From positions 1 to 55,370 of the forward strand of contig VXWI01000008.1 of the NCBI GenBank assembly GCA_009835985.1: a DNA stretch of 55,370 nucleotides, read 5' to 3'. Position numbers and translations under genes: made by a program. Of this stretch, positions 8,562 to 17,378 are shown one piece after another. Numbering within the stretch: position 1 is the first letter of the stretch; the number at the start of each line of letters is the position of its first letter. The stretch comes from Acidobacteriota bacterium. GTDB lineage: Bacteria > Acidobacteriota > Vicinamibacteria > Marinacidobacterales > Marinacidobacteraceae. The notes beneath the pieces were generated by a model. The model searched no databases. It was not told the origin of the DNA and saw only the letters and a program-made list of their open reading frames with translations.

Positions 8562-9491
8562 TCAGTCCGGCAGCACCGGCGCCGTGCGCTCGGTGATCAG
8601 CCCGTAGTGCTCGGTCCGCCGGTGGCGCGCGAAATCGAAGACATGGCGCTTCAGGTCGGTCCCCACGTCGAGATCGCAGTCGGCGACGATCAGCTCGTCC
8701 CCCTCGCCCGCTGACTCGGCCACGATCTCCCCGTTCGGCGAGACGATCGCCGAGCCGGCGATGAGGCGGCTGCCGTCCTCGACGCCGCATTTCGCGGCCG
8801 CCACCACCCAGGTGGCGTTCTGGTAGGCGCCCGCCTGGAGCGAGAGCCGGTGGTGGAACATCCGCAGGTGCGCCGGCTCGCGGTGGTGGATGTTCACCTC
8901 CGGGGTGTTGTACCCGAGCACGATCATCTCGACGCCCTGGAGCCCCAGCACCCGGTAGGTCTCCGGCCAGCGGCGGTCGTTGCAGATGCACATCCCGAAG
9001 ACCCCGCCGAAGGCCTTCCAGACCGGAAAACCGAGGTCGCCGACCTCGAAGTAGCGCTTCTCGAGGTGCTGGAACGGCGCTTCCGGCAGGTGGTCGGCGT
9101 GCCCCGGGAGGTGCACCTTCCGGTACTTCCCGATGATCTCGCCGCCGTCCACCAGGATCGCAGTGTTGAAGTGGCGCGTGCGGTCCCCGTCCCGGACCAG
9201 TTCCGCGTATCCGAGGTGGAAGCCGACCCCGAGCCGCCGCGAGGCGTCGAAGAGAGGCCGGGTTTCCGGCCCGGGCATCGCCGTCTCGAAGTACGCGTCG
9301 GCGGACGACGTGTCCTCGAGGAAGTAGCGGGGGAAGAAGGTCGTCAGGGTGAGCTCGGGGAAGACCACCAGCCGGCAGCCGGCGCCCGCCGCCCGCTCCA
9401 TGAGGGCGAGCAGCCGCCCGACGACCTCTGTTCTCGTCTCGTCGGGCTGGATGCCGCCGACCTGGGCGGCGGCGACCCTCAGGTTGCGCAT
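8562..9491 (-). CDS. N-carbamoyl-D-amino acid hydrolase
   Basis: This 309-residue enzyme belongs to the carbon-nitrogen hydrolase (nitrilase) superfamily. The catalytic triad is visible: Glu46 in FPELTLTTFFPR, Lys125 in GKYRKVHLPGH and Cys170 in CICNDRRWPETYRVLG. The spacing and surrounding residues match D-carbamoylases, which hydrolyse N-carbamoyl-D-amino acids to D-amino acids, CO2 and ammonia. It is cytoplasmic (no signal peptide). The hydantoinase at 11213-12682 would supply its substrate, although a sulfatase gene on the other strand lies between them. It is divergent from the sulfatase with only 46 bp separating the starts. Confidence 0.93.
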   Translation of the reverse strand: MRNLRVAAAQVGGIQPDETRTEVVGRLLALMERAAGAGCRLVVFPELTLTTFFPRYFLEDTSSADAYFETAMPGPETRPLFDASRRLGVGFHLGYAELVRDGDRTRHFNTAILVDGGEIIGKYRKVHLPGHADHLPEAPFQHLEKRYFEVGDLGFPVWKAFGGVFGMCICNDRRWPETYRVLGLQGVEMIVLGYNTPEVNIHHREPAHLRMFHHRLSLQAGAYQNATWVVAAAKCGVEDGSRLIAGSAIVSPNGEIVAESAGEGDELIVADCDLDVGTDLKRHVFDFARHRRTEHYGLITERTAPVLPD

Positions 9492-9497
9492 CGGGGA

Positions 9498-9503
9498 ATT
9501 CTA
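9498..9503 (-). promoter_or_regulatory. -10-like box TAGAAT before the carbamoylase
   Basis: On the minus strand TAGAAT is 6 nt before the ATG at 9491, with no Shine-Dalgarno. It is back to back with the sulfatase box at 9526, so the 46-bp gap would hold two divergent promoters. Confidence 0.5.
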
Positions 9504-9525
9504 GGAGGCGGGACCGGGGTCAACG

Positions 9526-9531
9526 CATAAT
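9526..9531 (+). promoter_or_regulatory. -10-like box CATAAT before the sulfatase
   Basis: CATAAT lies 6 nt before the ATG at 9538; the gap CGTCCG has no ribosome-binding sequence, so the message is probably leaderless. Confidence 0.5.
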
Positions 9532-9537
9532 CGTCCG

Positions 9538-11196
9538 ATGCTGCGCCGGTTCTCTGCGACGCTCGTTCTTGGTTCGCTCCTTTCCGGTTGCGCCGCAGAG
9601 GACGCGCCGCCGCCCCGCCCGAACATCCTGGTCCTGATCGCCGACGATCTCGGCTACACCGACATCGGCGCCTTCGGCGGCGAGATCCGCACCCCGAACC
9701 TGGACACCCTGGCCGCTTCCGGGTTGCGGTTCACGAGCTTCTACACCGCCGCCACCTGCTCGCCGACCCGGGCGATGCTGCTCTCCGGCGTGGACCATCA
9801 CCGGGCGGGGCTCGGGGGCATGGCGAGCCTCATGGGCGACGACCTCGAGGGCCGGATCGGCTACGAGGGGTACCTCAACGAGCACGTCTTCCACCTCCCC
9901 GCCGTGCTGCGGGACGCCGGGTACCACACCTCGATCGCCGGCAAGTGGCACCTCGGCCAGGCCGCGGAGCAGAGCCCGGCGCACCGGGGTTTCGACCGCT
10001 CCTTCGTGCTCCTTCCCGGGGCGGCCAGCCACTTCGAGGACGCCGCCCCCGTGGACACCCTCGACGAGATCCGCTACCGGCGGGACGGCGAGGTCGTCCC
10101 GCTCCCCGCAGGCTTCTACTCGACCCGGGCCTACACCGATGAACTCATCGCCTACATCCGGGAAGCGAACGCAGCCGGAAAGCCCTTCTTCGCCCTCGGC
10201 ACCTACACCGCGCCGCACTGGCCGCTCCAGGTCCCGGACGAGTTCCTCGATCTCTACGCGGGGGACTACGACGACGGTTGGGAAGCCCTGGCCGACCGCC
10301 GCATCGCGGGCGCGAAACGCGTGGGCGTGATCCCGGAAGACGCCGAGGTCCCTCCGTTACCGAACTTTGCGCGGCGCTGGAGCGACCTGAGCGAAGAGGA
10401 GCGGCGCGTCGAAGCCCGCAAAATGGAGCTCTACGCCGCGATGGTGGAACGCCTCGACCACCAGATCGGCAGGCTCGTCGCGGAACTGCGCGAGCTCGGT
10501 GAGCTAGACAACACGCTGATCCTGTTCTTCTCGGACAACGGGGCGGCTGGCGAAGACGTCAGCCGGCTCGCCGACAACGAGACCTTCCTTCCCCAGCGCT
10601 TCGACCTCTCCTACGAGAACATGGGGCGCCTCGACTCGTTCGTCTACTACGGCCCGGAATGGGCGGACGCCGCGAGCGGCCCCTACCGCTACTTCAAGCA
10701 GTTCGTTCACGAGGGAGGGATCCGGGTCCCGGGTTTCGCGGTCCTTCCGCCGGCGCTCGCCGCCCACCTCCCGGGAGCCGTCACCGGCGCGTTCGTCCAC
10801 GTCACGGACCTCTTCCCCACCTTCCTCGAACTCGCCGGGGCGGAGATGCCGGCGGCGGAGGACAGGATCGCGCCGGTCGGGAAGTCCATCGCCGGGCTCC
10901 TGCGCGGCGACACGGAGACCGTGCACGAAGAGCCGACCGCGGGGTGGGAGATCTTCGGACGCCGCGCGATGCGCCGGGGCCCCTGGAAGATCGCCTGGCT
11001 GGCGCCGCCCCTCGGGAAGGGCGACTGGGCGCTCTACAACCTGGACGAGGATCCGGGTGAGTTGACCGACCTGGCGGCGGAGCGGCCGGACGTGCTGGCG
11101 GAGCTGCTCGCGGCCTGGGACGCCTACGTGGAGGAGAACGGGGTCATCGTGGTGGACGAGGACCGCGCCTTCGGGCCTCCCGTGCCGCTCCGCTGA
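9538..11196 (+). CDS. Sulfatase (arylsulfatase type), lipoprotein
   Basis: The 552-residue product has a lipoprotein signal with lipobox LSGC (Cys18), placing it outside the cytoplasm. Mature sequence opens RPNILVLIADDLGYTDIG with metal-binding Asp36-Asp37. The formylglycine motif is Cys-type, CSPTR at 74-78, followed by AMLLSG. KWHLG near residue 142 and FFSDNGA near 330 complete the alkaline-phosphatase-superfamily site. It should hydrolyse a sulfate ester after Cys74 is oxidised to formylglycine. No maturase (FGE or anSME) is nearby. It sits between carbamoylase and hydantoinase without an obvious link. Confidence 0.93.
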   Translation: MLRRFSATLVLGSLLSGCAAEDAPPPRPNILVLIADDLGYTDIGAFGGEIRTPNLDTLAASGLRFTSFYTAATCSPTRAMLLSGVDHHRAGLGGMASLMGDDLEGRIGYEGYLNEHVFHLPAVLRDAGYHTSIAGKWHLGQAAEQSPAHRGFDRSFVLLPGAASHFEDAAPVDTLDEIRYRRDGEVVPLPAGFYSTRAYTDELIAYIREANAAGKPFFALGTYTAPHWPLQVPDEFLDLYAGDYDDGWEALADRRIAGAKRVGVIPEDAEVPPLPNFARRWSDLSEEERRVEARKMELYAAMVERLDHQIGRLVAELRELGELDNTLILFFSDNGAAGEDVSRLADNETFLPQRFDLSYENMGRLDSFVYYGPEWADAASGPYRYFKQFVHEGGIRVPGFAVLPPALAAHLPGAVTGAFVHVTDLFPTFLELAGAEMPAAEDRIAPVGKSIAGLLRGDTETVHEEPTAGWEIFGRRAMRRGPWKIAWLAPPLGKGDWALYNLDEDPGELTDLAAERPDVLAELLAAWDAYVEENGVIVVDEDRAFGPPVPLR

Positions 11197-11212
11197 GCGA
11201 GGGGCAACTCGT

Positions 11213-12682
11213 CTACTTCAGGAAGTCCACCGCTCCGAACTTGCGGGCCAGGGCGACCGACCAGGAGGGGCGGTAGAGCGGCTCCGCGGAGTTCGGCGGG
11301 TCCCGGACGATGAACCGGCCGCTGCCCGCCTGGGCGCGCGGCTGGCCGTCGCGGACCACCACTTCGCCGCGACGGAGCACGGTCTCCGGGAATCCCTTGA
11401 TCTGGCGGCCCTCGTAGGGTGAATATCCGACCTGGTCGTGGAGGTCGACCCAGCGGATGTCCACCACCTGGTCCGGGTTCCAGATCGCGAGGTCGGCGTC
11501 GCTTCCGGGAGCGATCGTCCCCTTCTTCGGATAGAGGCCGAAGAGCCGCGCCGGCGCCTCACAGCAGACGGCGACGAAGCGCTGGAGGCTGATCCGCGCC
11601 TTCCCGACCCCCTCGGAGAACAGCAACGGCATCCGCAGCTCGACGCCCGGAACCCCGTTGCAGATCTTCGGGAAGGGCGGCTCGGGCCCCCACGCCAGCT
11701 TCCCCTTGTCGTCGAAGCTGTAGGGCGCGTGGTCCGAACTGACCACGTCGAAGGTGCCGTCGACGATCCCCTCCCAGAGCGCCTCCTGGCACTCCTCGTC
11801 GCGGGGCGCGGGGCTGCAGCAGAACTTCGCCCCTTCCATCCCGGGCTTGTCGAGGTCCTCCGCGGTCAGCAACAGGTACTGCGGGCAGGTCTCGGCGAAG
11901 ACCTTGAGCCCGCGCCGCCGGGCCGCGCCGATTTCCTCCGCCGCTTCCTTCGAGGAGACGTGGACGATGTAGAGCGGTGCGTCCACGAGTTCGGCGAGAT
12001 CGATGGCGCGGCCGGTCGCCTCGCTCTCCGCCAGCTTGGGGTGGCCGGCGGCGTGGAACTTGGGGGCCTGGTGCCCTTCCCCGACGAGGCGATCCGAGAG
12101 CCAGCCGATCATGTCGTGGTTCTCGGCGTGGACCATGGTGAGGGCGCCCATGCGCCGCGCCGCGGCCAGCACCTCGAGGAACTGGCGGTCGTCGAGACGC
12201 ACCAGGTCGTAGGTCATGTAGATCTTGAAGGAGACGACGCCCTCGGCGACGAGCTGCGGGATCTCCTCCTCGAGGGCCTGCGGCGTCGGATCGGCGACGA
12301 TCAGGTGGAACCCGTAGTCGGAGACCGCCTTCGGCCCCGCCGCCGCGTGGTAGGCGGCCACCACCTCCCGCGGCGACGCCCCCTTGCCCTGGACGGCGAA
12401 CGACAGGACGGTCGTCGTCCCGCCGCAGACTGCCGAGACGGTGCCCGAGTGGTAATCGTCGGCACACATCAGCCCCATCGAGGACTTCTGCTCGATGTGG
12501 GTGTGGGCGTCCACGCCCCCCGGAATGACCAGCCGGCCCTCGGCGGAGAGCTCTTCCTCGCCGCGCCCCAGCCCAGGCTCGACGGCCCGGACCACCCCGC
12601 CGCTGATGCCGACGTCGGCGGACCGGATCCCATCGGCGGTGACCACCGTCCCGCCCCGCACCACAGTCTCGAAATCAGCCAT
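11213..12682 (-). CDS. Dihydropyrimidinase / D-hydantoinase
   Basis: This 489-residue amidohydrolase has a binuclear metal site: His60 and His62 in DAHTHIEQ, carbamylated Lys153 in SFKIYMTYD, His185 in MVHAENHD, a His in IVHVSS near 241 and Asp in SSDHAPY near 317. The family opens cyclic ureides (dihydrouracil, 5-substituted hydantoins) to N-carbamoyl amino acids in the cytoplasm. With the D-carbamoylase at 8562-9491 it makes a two-step route to amino acids. A TAGAAT box lies 12 nt before the ATG. It is convergent with the sulfatase, 16 bp apart. Confidence 0.93.
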   Translation of the reverse strand: MADFETVVRGGTVVTADGIRSADVGISGGVVRAVEPGLGRGEEELSAEGRLVIPGGVDAHTHIEQKSSMGLMCADDYHSGTVSAVCGGTTTVLSFAVQGKGASPREVVAAYHAAAGPKAVSDYGFHLIVADPTPQALEEEIPQLVAEGVVSFKIYMTYDLVRLDDRQFLEVLAAARRMGALTMVHAENHDMIGWLSDRLVGEGHQAPKFHAAGHPKLAESEATGRAIDLAELVDAPLYIVHVSSKEAAEEIGAARRRGLKVFAETCPQYLLLTAEDLDKPGMEGAKFCCSPAPRDEECQEALWEGIVDGTFDVVSSDHAPYSFDDKGKLAWGPEPPFPKICNGVPGVELRMPLLFSEGVGKARISLQRFVAVCCEAPARLFGLYPKKGTIAPGSDADLAIWNPDQVVDIRWVDLHDQVGYSPYEGRQIKGFPETVLRRGEVVVRDGQPRAQAGSGRFIVRDPPNSAEPLYRPSWSVALARKFGAVDFLK

Positions 12683-12694
12683 CGGAAGCGCGCG

Positions 12695-12700
12695 ATTCTA
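12695..12700 (-). promoter_or_regulatory. -10-like box TAGAAT before the hydantoinase
   Basis: On the minus strand TAGAAT is followed after 12 nt by the ATG at 12682. The very short leader has no Shine-Dalgarno sequence. Confidence 0.4.
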
Positions 12701-12718
12701 AGCGACGGGAATGGTGGC

Positions 12719-12768
12719 CTCGGAGCGCCGGCCTCCGGCCGGCATCGCGGCCCGGGAGGGCCGCGAAA
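12719..12768 (-). repeat. REP-like double-hairpin element, copy 2
   Basis: In minus orientation it reads TTTCGC, stem GCGGCCC/GGGCCGC (12747-12764), GATG, stem GCCGGCC-GGA-GGCCGGC (12727-12743), GCTCCGAG. Both stems are perfect. It fills the gap between the hydantoinase start and the RidA stop. Confidence 0.8.
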
Positions 12769-12791
12769 GGGCTCACGCGCGCGGAGCCCTG

Positions 12792-13274
12792 CTACCGCCG
12801 CGTCGCGAACCCGAGCACCTCGAACCGCGCCCCGAAGAGCAGGGTGCCCGAGCCCAGGTACGCCCGTGCCGGGTACTCCTGGGTGAAGAACGTCCGATAG
12901 ACCTCGTTGAAGGCGTCGTAGTCCGCGACGTCCGACGAATAGACCTGCACGAACGTCAGGTCGTCCATGGTCAATCCGGCGGCCTCCAGCGTGTTCTGCA
13001 CGCTGGTCATGACGAGGCGGGCCTCCTCCTGGGCGGTGTCGGGCACTGTCTGGTCGGGAAGCAGCCCGATCGTCCCCGCGACGTAGAAGGTGTCGCCCAC
13101 CATGACGCCGCCGCTGAAAGGCGGCAGATCGGCATCGGCCGCGGTGCGGGGGTTGACGTACTGCGGCTCGAGGGCAGCCGCTTCCTCCGGAGCCTCCTGA
13201 GGGGGGGCCGTCTCGGTGGCGCAGCCGAGGGGCAGCGCCAACGCGAACAGGAGCGGGATGTGGCGATGGGTCAT
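12792..13274 (-). CDS. RidA family protein with lipoprotein signal
   Basis: The 160-residue product has an N-terminal signal with lipobox-like LGCA (Cys18) and then a complete RidA/YjgF/UK114 domain from about residue 35: FSGGVMVGDTFYVAGTIG, EEARLVMTSVQNTLEAAG, DLTFVQVYSSDVADYDAFN, YPARAYLGSGTL. The Arg of the YPAR segment and a following Glu match the usual ligand-binding positions. Classical RidA is a cytosolic enamine/imine deaminase; a lipid-anchored copy suggests a periplasmic role. Its ATG overlaps the stop of the DUF1028 gene (ATGA), so the two are translationally coupled. Confidence 0.9.
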   Translation of the reverse strand: MTHRHIPLLFALALPLGCATETAPPQEAPEEAAALEPQYVNPRTAADADLPPFSGGVMVGDTFYVAGTIGLLPDQTVPDTAQEEARLVMTSVQNTLEAAGLTMDDLTFVQVYSSDVADYDAFNEVYRTFFTQEYPARAYLGSGTLLFGARFEVLGFATRR

Positions 13275-14305
13275 GACCGGGGTCCTCCTGGGTCTTGCTT
13301 GCGGCCTTCCAGCAGTCTCTGGAACGGGGCGTTGCCGCGGATGTTGTCGAAGTCGGCCTGCGACGCCGCCAGTTCCCTCCAGCGGACGTCGATCGCGATG
13401 GCTTCCGCGAGTGCGGCTACGGCGCCCTCCGCGTCGCCGGCGCGGGCGTGGAGGCGGGCCAGCCCGTAGATGAGCTGATCCTCGCCGGGCACGATCTCGA
13501 TCGCTTTCCGCTGCGCGGCGACGGCTTCTTCGAAGCGGCCCGCCGCGGCCAGCGCCCGGGCTTCGCCCGAGTGGATGCGCGAGATCGACATGTTGACCAG
13601 CCGGCGCAGCTCCCTGAACGGCTCGGCGTGGTCGTCCACCCGCACGTCCACCCAGCGGTCGCTGGTCCGTCCGGAGTCGCCGATCGGCTTGACCACCAGG
13701 ACCCCGCCGGCCTGCTTGCCGCGCGCGTCGCCCCCCGCCGCTTCACCGGCGTCGAGGGCGTCCATCAGCCGAAGCGCGAGCGGCCCCTCCGATGACTCGA
13801 ACGCCTCCGCCATCGCCCTGACCACCGTTTCCCCGGCCAGGATGTTGCCCTGCACCGAGAAGTTCTCGCCCTCGATGTGTCCCGCCCAGTCGCTGGTAGC
13901 CGATCCCGTGTACGCCCGAACCCGGCCCTCCGCGTCGATGACGGCGAGCTGGCGGCGGTCACGGCCGGGATCGGAGCCGGTCAGGTGTTCGACCACCTCG
14001 TCCGCCGAGAGTCCCAACGCCAGGAGCTCGAGGCCGCGTGGCCCGTAGGTCTGGTTCGCCGCCGCCTGGGTGGCGATGGCCCCCACGCCCGCCTTCGCAT
14101 ACGAGACCACCGTGCCGGCGCGGAACGCCCGGGACTGGACAGCCACTCCCAGCTCGCCGGTGGTGGGATCGCGGCCGACGATCGAGAAGGTGGCGACGAT
14201 TTCCTCACCGGTCTCGTCCACCGGGGCCTGGGCGCCGAGGCGGGGCGCGGGCCACAGCCACGCGAGCCCGAGGGCGAGCACAGCGATCGATGTTCGGCGC
14301 GCCAT
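13271..14305 (-). CDS. DUF1028 domain protein with C-terminal TPR-like region, exported
   Basis: The 344-residue product has a signal peptide (residues 1-25, ending RLGAQA). The DUF1028 domain follows, about 35-245: TFSIVGRDPTTGELGVAVQS, GAIATQAAANQTYGPRGLEL, ENFSVQGNILAGE, GKQAGGVLVVKP. This family has an Ntn-hydrolase-like fold but no settled reaction. The C-terminal 90 residues are helical and TPR-like (AAAGRFEEAVAAQRKAIEI). It is 4 nt downstream of the propeller lipoprotein and overlaps RidA by 4 nt, so all three form an operon. Confidence 0.88.
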   Translation of the reverse strand: MARRTSIAVLALGLAWLWPAPRLGAQAPVDETGEEIVATFSIVGRDPTTGELGVAVQSRAFRAGTVVSYAKAGVGAIATQAAANQTYGPRGLELLALGLSADEVVEHLTGSDPGRDRRQLAVIDAEGRVRAYTGSATSDWAGHIEGENFSVQGNILAGETVVRAMAEAFESSEGPLALRLMDALDAGEAAGGDARGKQAGGVLVVKPIGDSGRTSDRWVDVRVDDHAEPFRELRRLVNMSISRIHSGEARALAAAGRFEEAVAAQRKAIEIVPGEDQLIYGLARLHARAGDAEGAVAALAEAIAIDVRWRELAASQADFDNIRGNAPFQRLLEGRKQDPGGPRS

Positions 14306-14309
14306 GTCG

Positions 14310-15440
14310 CTACTCCTCCAGAACGAGACCTCTTCCCACCAGCCTGGCCGGATCCGCGTCCGGCTTGGGAATGAACTTGTCCATCCGGCCCACGTCCCAG
14401 TTCGCGACGTAGAGGTTTCCCTCCACGTCCACGTCGAGCTGGTGAGGCCGCGACAGGCCGCCCGCGAATCCCCCAGGGGTCCCTCCGTGGGTGCCCACGT
14501 GGTACTCGAGTTCGCCGGCCGTGTTGTATTTGAGGATGCGGTTCAGCATTCCCGAGATCACCCAGACGGCGTCGTTCTCGTCGATGAAGACGCCCACCGG
14601 GTCGGAGATATCGGGCCACTCGTCGAGGTACTCGCCGTCCTCGGTGAAGATCTGGATGCGGTTGTTGGTGCGGTCGGCCACGTAGACGCGGCGGTTCCGG
14701 TCCACCGCGAGCCCGTGGATGAGGTCGAACTGGCCCGGGCCGCTCCCGAGTTCGCCCCACTCCATCAGGTACTCGCCCTCGGCGTTGTACTTGATGATGC
14801 GCGAGTGCCAGTAGCCGTCGCCGACGAGGAAGTCGCCGTTCGGCAGGAACGCCATCACGGCCGGGTCGCCGTACTCGTAGGGGCCCGGGTTCGGGTTGGC
14901 GCGCGCCTCCGCCCGGGTTGTCGGATGATCGGGATCGACCAGCCGCATCACCAACTCGCTCCCGTCGTTCGAGAACTTGAGGACCTGCATGTTGACGTCC
15001 CTGCCGCCGCCGCGCTCCACGACCCAGACATGCCGGTCGGGGTCGTAGGGGCTGATATAGAGCTGGTGCGGCTTGTTGAACGTCGAGTCCCACTGCGACC
15101 AGTTCTCGGTGAGGTTCCCGTCGCGATCCACCGCGACCACGTAGTTGGTGCTTCCCTCGCGCTCACGGCCTTCGGCGTCCCGGTCGCCCCAGATGCCGAC
15201 GATGATCCGGTCCGGATGGTCCACCACCACGGCCGAGACTTGCCCCCAGCCCCACGGTTCCACGTGGTCCGGCGCGGGCTTCCACCAGCCGGGGACGGCA
15301 TCGTACTCGCCGGTCCGGTCGTCGCCGCCCTTGACCGGGGGCCGCTCCGGAGTCGGTTCTGTCATGTCGGCCGGACCCGCGCCGCCGCAGGCGGACAGGA
15401 GAGCGAGTCCAGCGACAAGGAGCAGGGAGAAGATCTTCAT
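14310..15440 (-). CDS. NHL-repeat (6-bladed propeller) lipoprotein 1
   Basis: The start at 15440 (MKIFSLLLVAGLALLSACGG) follows a strong Shine-Dalgarno GGAGGTAACCCC; an ATG 13 codons upstream would spoil the signal. The 376-residue product is a lipoprotein (Cys18) with repeated NHL-type blades such as LIHGLAVDRNRRVYVADRTN, NRIQIF, and HQLDVDVEGNLYVANW. Such propellers bind or sometimes process peptides or glycans, and distant relatives include amidating lyases; no catalytic claim is possible. It heads the DUF1028-RidA operon. Confidence 0.85.
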   Translation of the reverse strand: MKIFSLLLVAGLALLSACGGAGPADMTEPTPERPPVKGGDDRTGEYDAVPGWWKPAPDHVEPWGWGQVSAVVVDHPDRIIVGIWGDRDAEGREREGSTNYVVAVDRDGNLTENWSQWDSTFNKPHQLYISPYDPDRHVWVVERGGGRDVNMQVLKFSNDGSELVMRLVDPDHPTTRAEARANPNPGPYEYGDPAVMAFLPNGDFLVGDGYWHSRIIKYNAEGEYLMEWGELGSGPGQFDLIHGLAVDRNRRVYVADRTNNRIQIFTEDGEYLDEWPDISDPVGVFIDENDAVWVISGMLNRILKYNTAGELEYHVGTHGGTPGGFAGGLSRPHQLDVDVEGNLYVANWDVGRMDKFIPKPDADPARLVGRGLVLEE

Positions 15441-15506
15441 GGGGTTACCTCCACCAACGCTCCATTGTGACGGGTTCACCGCTGCGATGGGAACATCGGC
15501 TGATGT

Positions 15507-16079
15507 TCAACGGTCGAGGAGGTTCCCGAGCTCACCGAAGGATTGGAAGTCCCGGCCCAGGATGAGGGCGCGGCAGCCGGCGGCCCGTGCAGCCCCACCG
15601 TCGGTGTCCGCGCGATTGCCGACGTGGAGCAGCGCCGCTGCCGGGATCCCCAGGTCCGCCAGCACCGCGTGGAAAACCCGGGGATCGGGCTTCAGGGCGC
15701 CGTGGCGCTCGGCCGCGTAGACCCGTTCGAAGACCCCGCGGAGACCGAGAGCCTCGAGCCTGGCTTCGGGGTCGAAGTCCGAGACGGCGACGAGGGTGTA
15801 CGGACGGAGCCGATCCAGGAGTTCGGCCACTCCGGAGCGGGGCCCGAGGCGCCGGATGACCGGGATCAGGATCCGGGCTTCCGCCGCGAGCCGGGCGGAG
15901 ACGTCCGACGCGGGGTCGCGGCGGTTCGCGAGCGTGCGGAGGTCCCGCACCGAGCCGCGCCGAACGGCCTCCCAGCCGACGCGCGTACGGAGCCATCGGT
16001 CGGAATAGAGGGTGCCGTCCACGTCGAAGGAGACCGCGGCGATGTCCGCCAGGGGCGCGCGCTCCGGGTCAATGGTCAC
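15507..16079 (-). CDS. HAD-like hydrolase
   Basis: This 190-residue cytoplasmic protein has HAD motif I FDVDGTLY (Asp19, Asp21), motif II in LVAVSDFDPEARLEALGL near residue 115, a Lys in GALKPDPRVF near 148 and motif III HVGNRADTDGGAARAAGC near 170. This is the layout of a small phosphatase of the phosphoglycolate-phosphatase/epoxide-hydrolase-N group. The phosphate substrate is not evident. It lies between the two propeller lipoprotein genes on the same strand. Confidence 0.88.
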   Translation of the reverse strand: MTIDPERAPLADIAAVSFDVDGTLYSDRWLRTRVGWEAVRRGSVRDLRTLANRRDPASDVSARLAAEARILIPVIRRLGPRSGVAELLDRLRPYTLVAVSDFDPEARLEALGLRGVFERVYAAERHGALKPDPRVFHAVLADLGIPAAALLHVGNRADTDGGAARAAGCRALILGRDFQSFGELGNLLDR

Positions 16080-16157
16080 GCGGCTCGCTGCACGGCGACG
16101 CAGCGGTACCGTCCGAAGGCCCCCACCGAGGGAACCGGCCGGCGCTCCCCGCTCCCG

Positions 16158-17255
16158 CTATTCGGTCGGCGTGAACTTGCGGACCATCTGCTGGCGGACC
16201 TCGCCGCCGTAGACACCGCCCTCGGAGTCCACCGCGATGCCCTCCGGGCCGCTTGTCACCGGTTCCGCTCCCGGCTCCAGGTCCGACACGTCGTCGGGCA
16301 GGTAGTACTGGACGGTGCCGTCCACCGCGCTTCCGATGCGGATGCCCCGGCCGAAGCCTGGGTTCGCGTCCGAGGTGGACTCGGAGTCCGCCACGTAGAT
16401 CCTGTCGTCGGCGGTGATGAAGATGCCGCTCGGCCGGCCGAACTGCAGCCACTCCTCGATGAAGTTGCCCTCCTGGTCGAAGAGCTGGATCCGGTTGTTG
16501 CCGCGGTCCCCCACGAAGAGGCGGCCCATGGAATCCATCGCCAGCGCGTGCGGATCGCGGAACTGCCCCGGTGCGGTCCCGGTCTCTCCAAAACTCCCGA
16601 TGAACTCGCCGTCCGCCGAGAACTTGACGATCCGGTTGTTTCCGCCGGAGTTGTGCCCGTCAGCCACGAAGATGGTTCCGTCCGGCGAGACCAGAACGTC
16701 CGATGGCATGTTGAACTGCCCATCGGCGGTCCCCGCGACTCCGGGCTCGCCGAGCCGCATCAGGACCTCACCGTCGGGGCTGAACTTGATCACGAAGTGG
16801 CCGAGACCCTCGGGGACCCGCTCGTCGGGCACGAATCCCTTCGCGTCCGTCACCCACACGTTCCCGTCGTGGTCCACGAACATGCCGTGCGGCCAGGCGA
16901 TGAGGCCGGCCCCGAAGCTCTTCAGCGCTTCGCCCTCGGGGCTGAAGAGAACGACCGTGTCCACCTCCGGCGTGTCGCCGCAGAAGTTGGCGCCGCACCG
17001 TTCCGCCGCCCAGATGTTGCCGTCCGCGGCGGGATAGATGGCGCTCACCGCGCCCCAGGTCCGCTCTCCCGGCAGATCGCCCCACATCGCCTGCGCCGTG
17101 AAGGGATTCGGGAAGTCGTCGTGCTCGGAGACCATCGCCTGCGGCTCGGCCGGTTCTTCCATGTCACCCTCGCCACAGGCGGCGGCGCCGAGCAGGAACC
17201 CGCCGACGAAGATGCCCGTGCCGACGGTATTGAGGATGTTCTTGAAGTGGCGCAT
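16158..17255 (-). CDS. NHL-repeat (6-bladed propeller) lipoprotein 2
   Basis: The 365-residue product has a lipoprotein signal ending AAAC (Cys27) and an acidic tether, then NHL blades: HGMFVDHDGNVWVTDAKG, FNMPSDVLVSPDGTIFVADG, DPHALAMDSMGRLFVGDRGN, PSGIFITADDRIYVADSES. It is related in architecture to the lipoprotein at 14310-15440 but clearly diverged. A GGAGG Shine-Dalgarno precedes the ATG. Likely periplasmic or outer-membrane ligand binding; the function is unknown. Confidence 0.85.
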   Translation of the reverse strand: MRHFKNILNTVGTGIFVGGFLLGAAACGEGDMEEPAEPQAMVSEHDDFPNPFTAQAMWGDLPGERTWGAVSAIYPAADGNIWAAERCGANFCGDTPEVDTVVLFSPEGEALKSFGAGLIAWPHGMFVDHDGNVWVTDAKGFVPDERVPEGLGHFVIKFSPDGEVLMRLGEPGVAGTADGQFNMPSDVLVSPDGTIFVADGHNSGGNNRIVKFSADGEFIGSFGETGTAPGQFRDPHALAMDSMGRLFVGDRGNNRIQLFDQEGNFIEEWLQFGRPSGIFITADDRIYVADSESTSDANPGFGRGIRIGSAVDGTVQYYLPDDVSDLEPGAEPVTSGPEGIAVDSEGGVYGGEVRQQMVRKFTPTE

Positions 17256-17378
17256 GGGTGCCTCCGTTGCTCAGGTGGATCGGGCATTCTAGATGGGAGC
17301 CGCCGCGAGGGCGGCGGGAAGGACTCGCGGTTTACGGCCCCGGGGGCCGCGCGTCGTCGGTGCGAAGACCGGCGCCGT

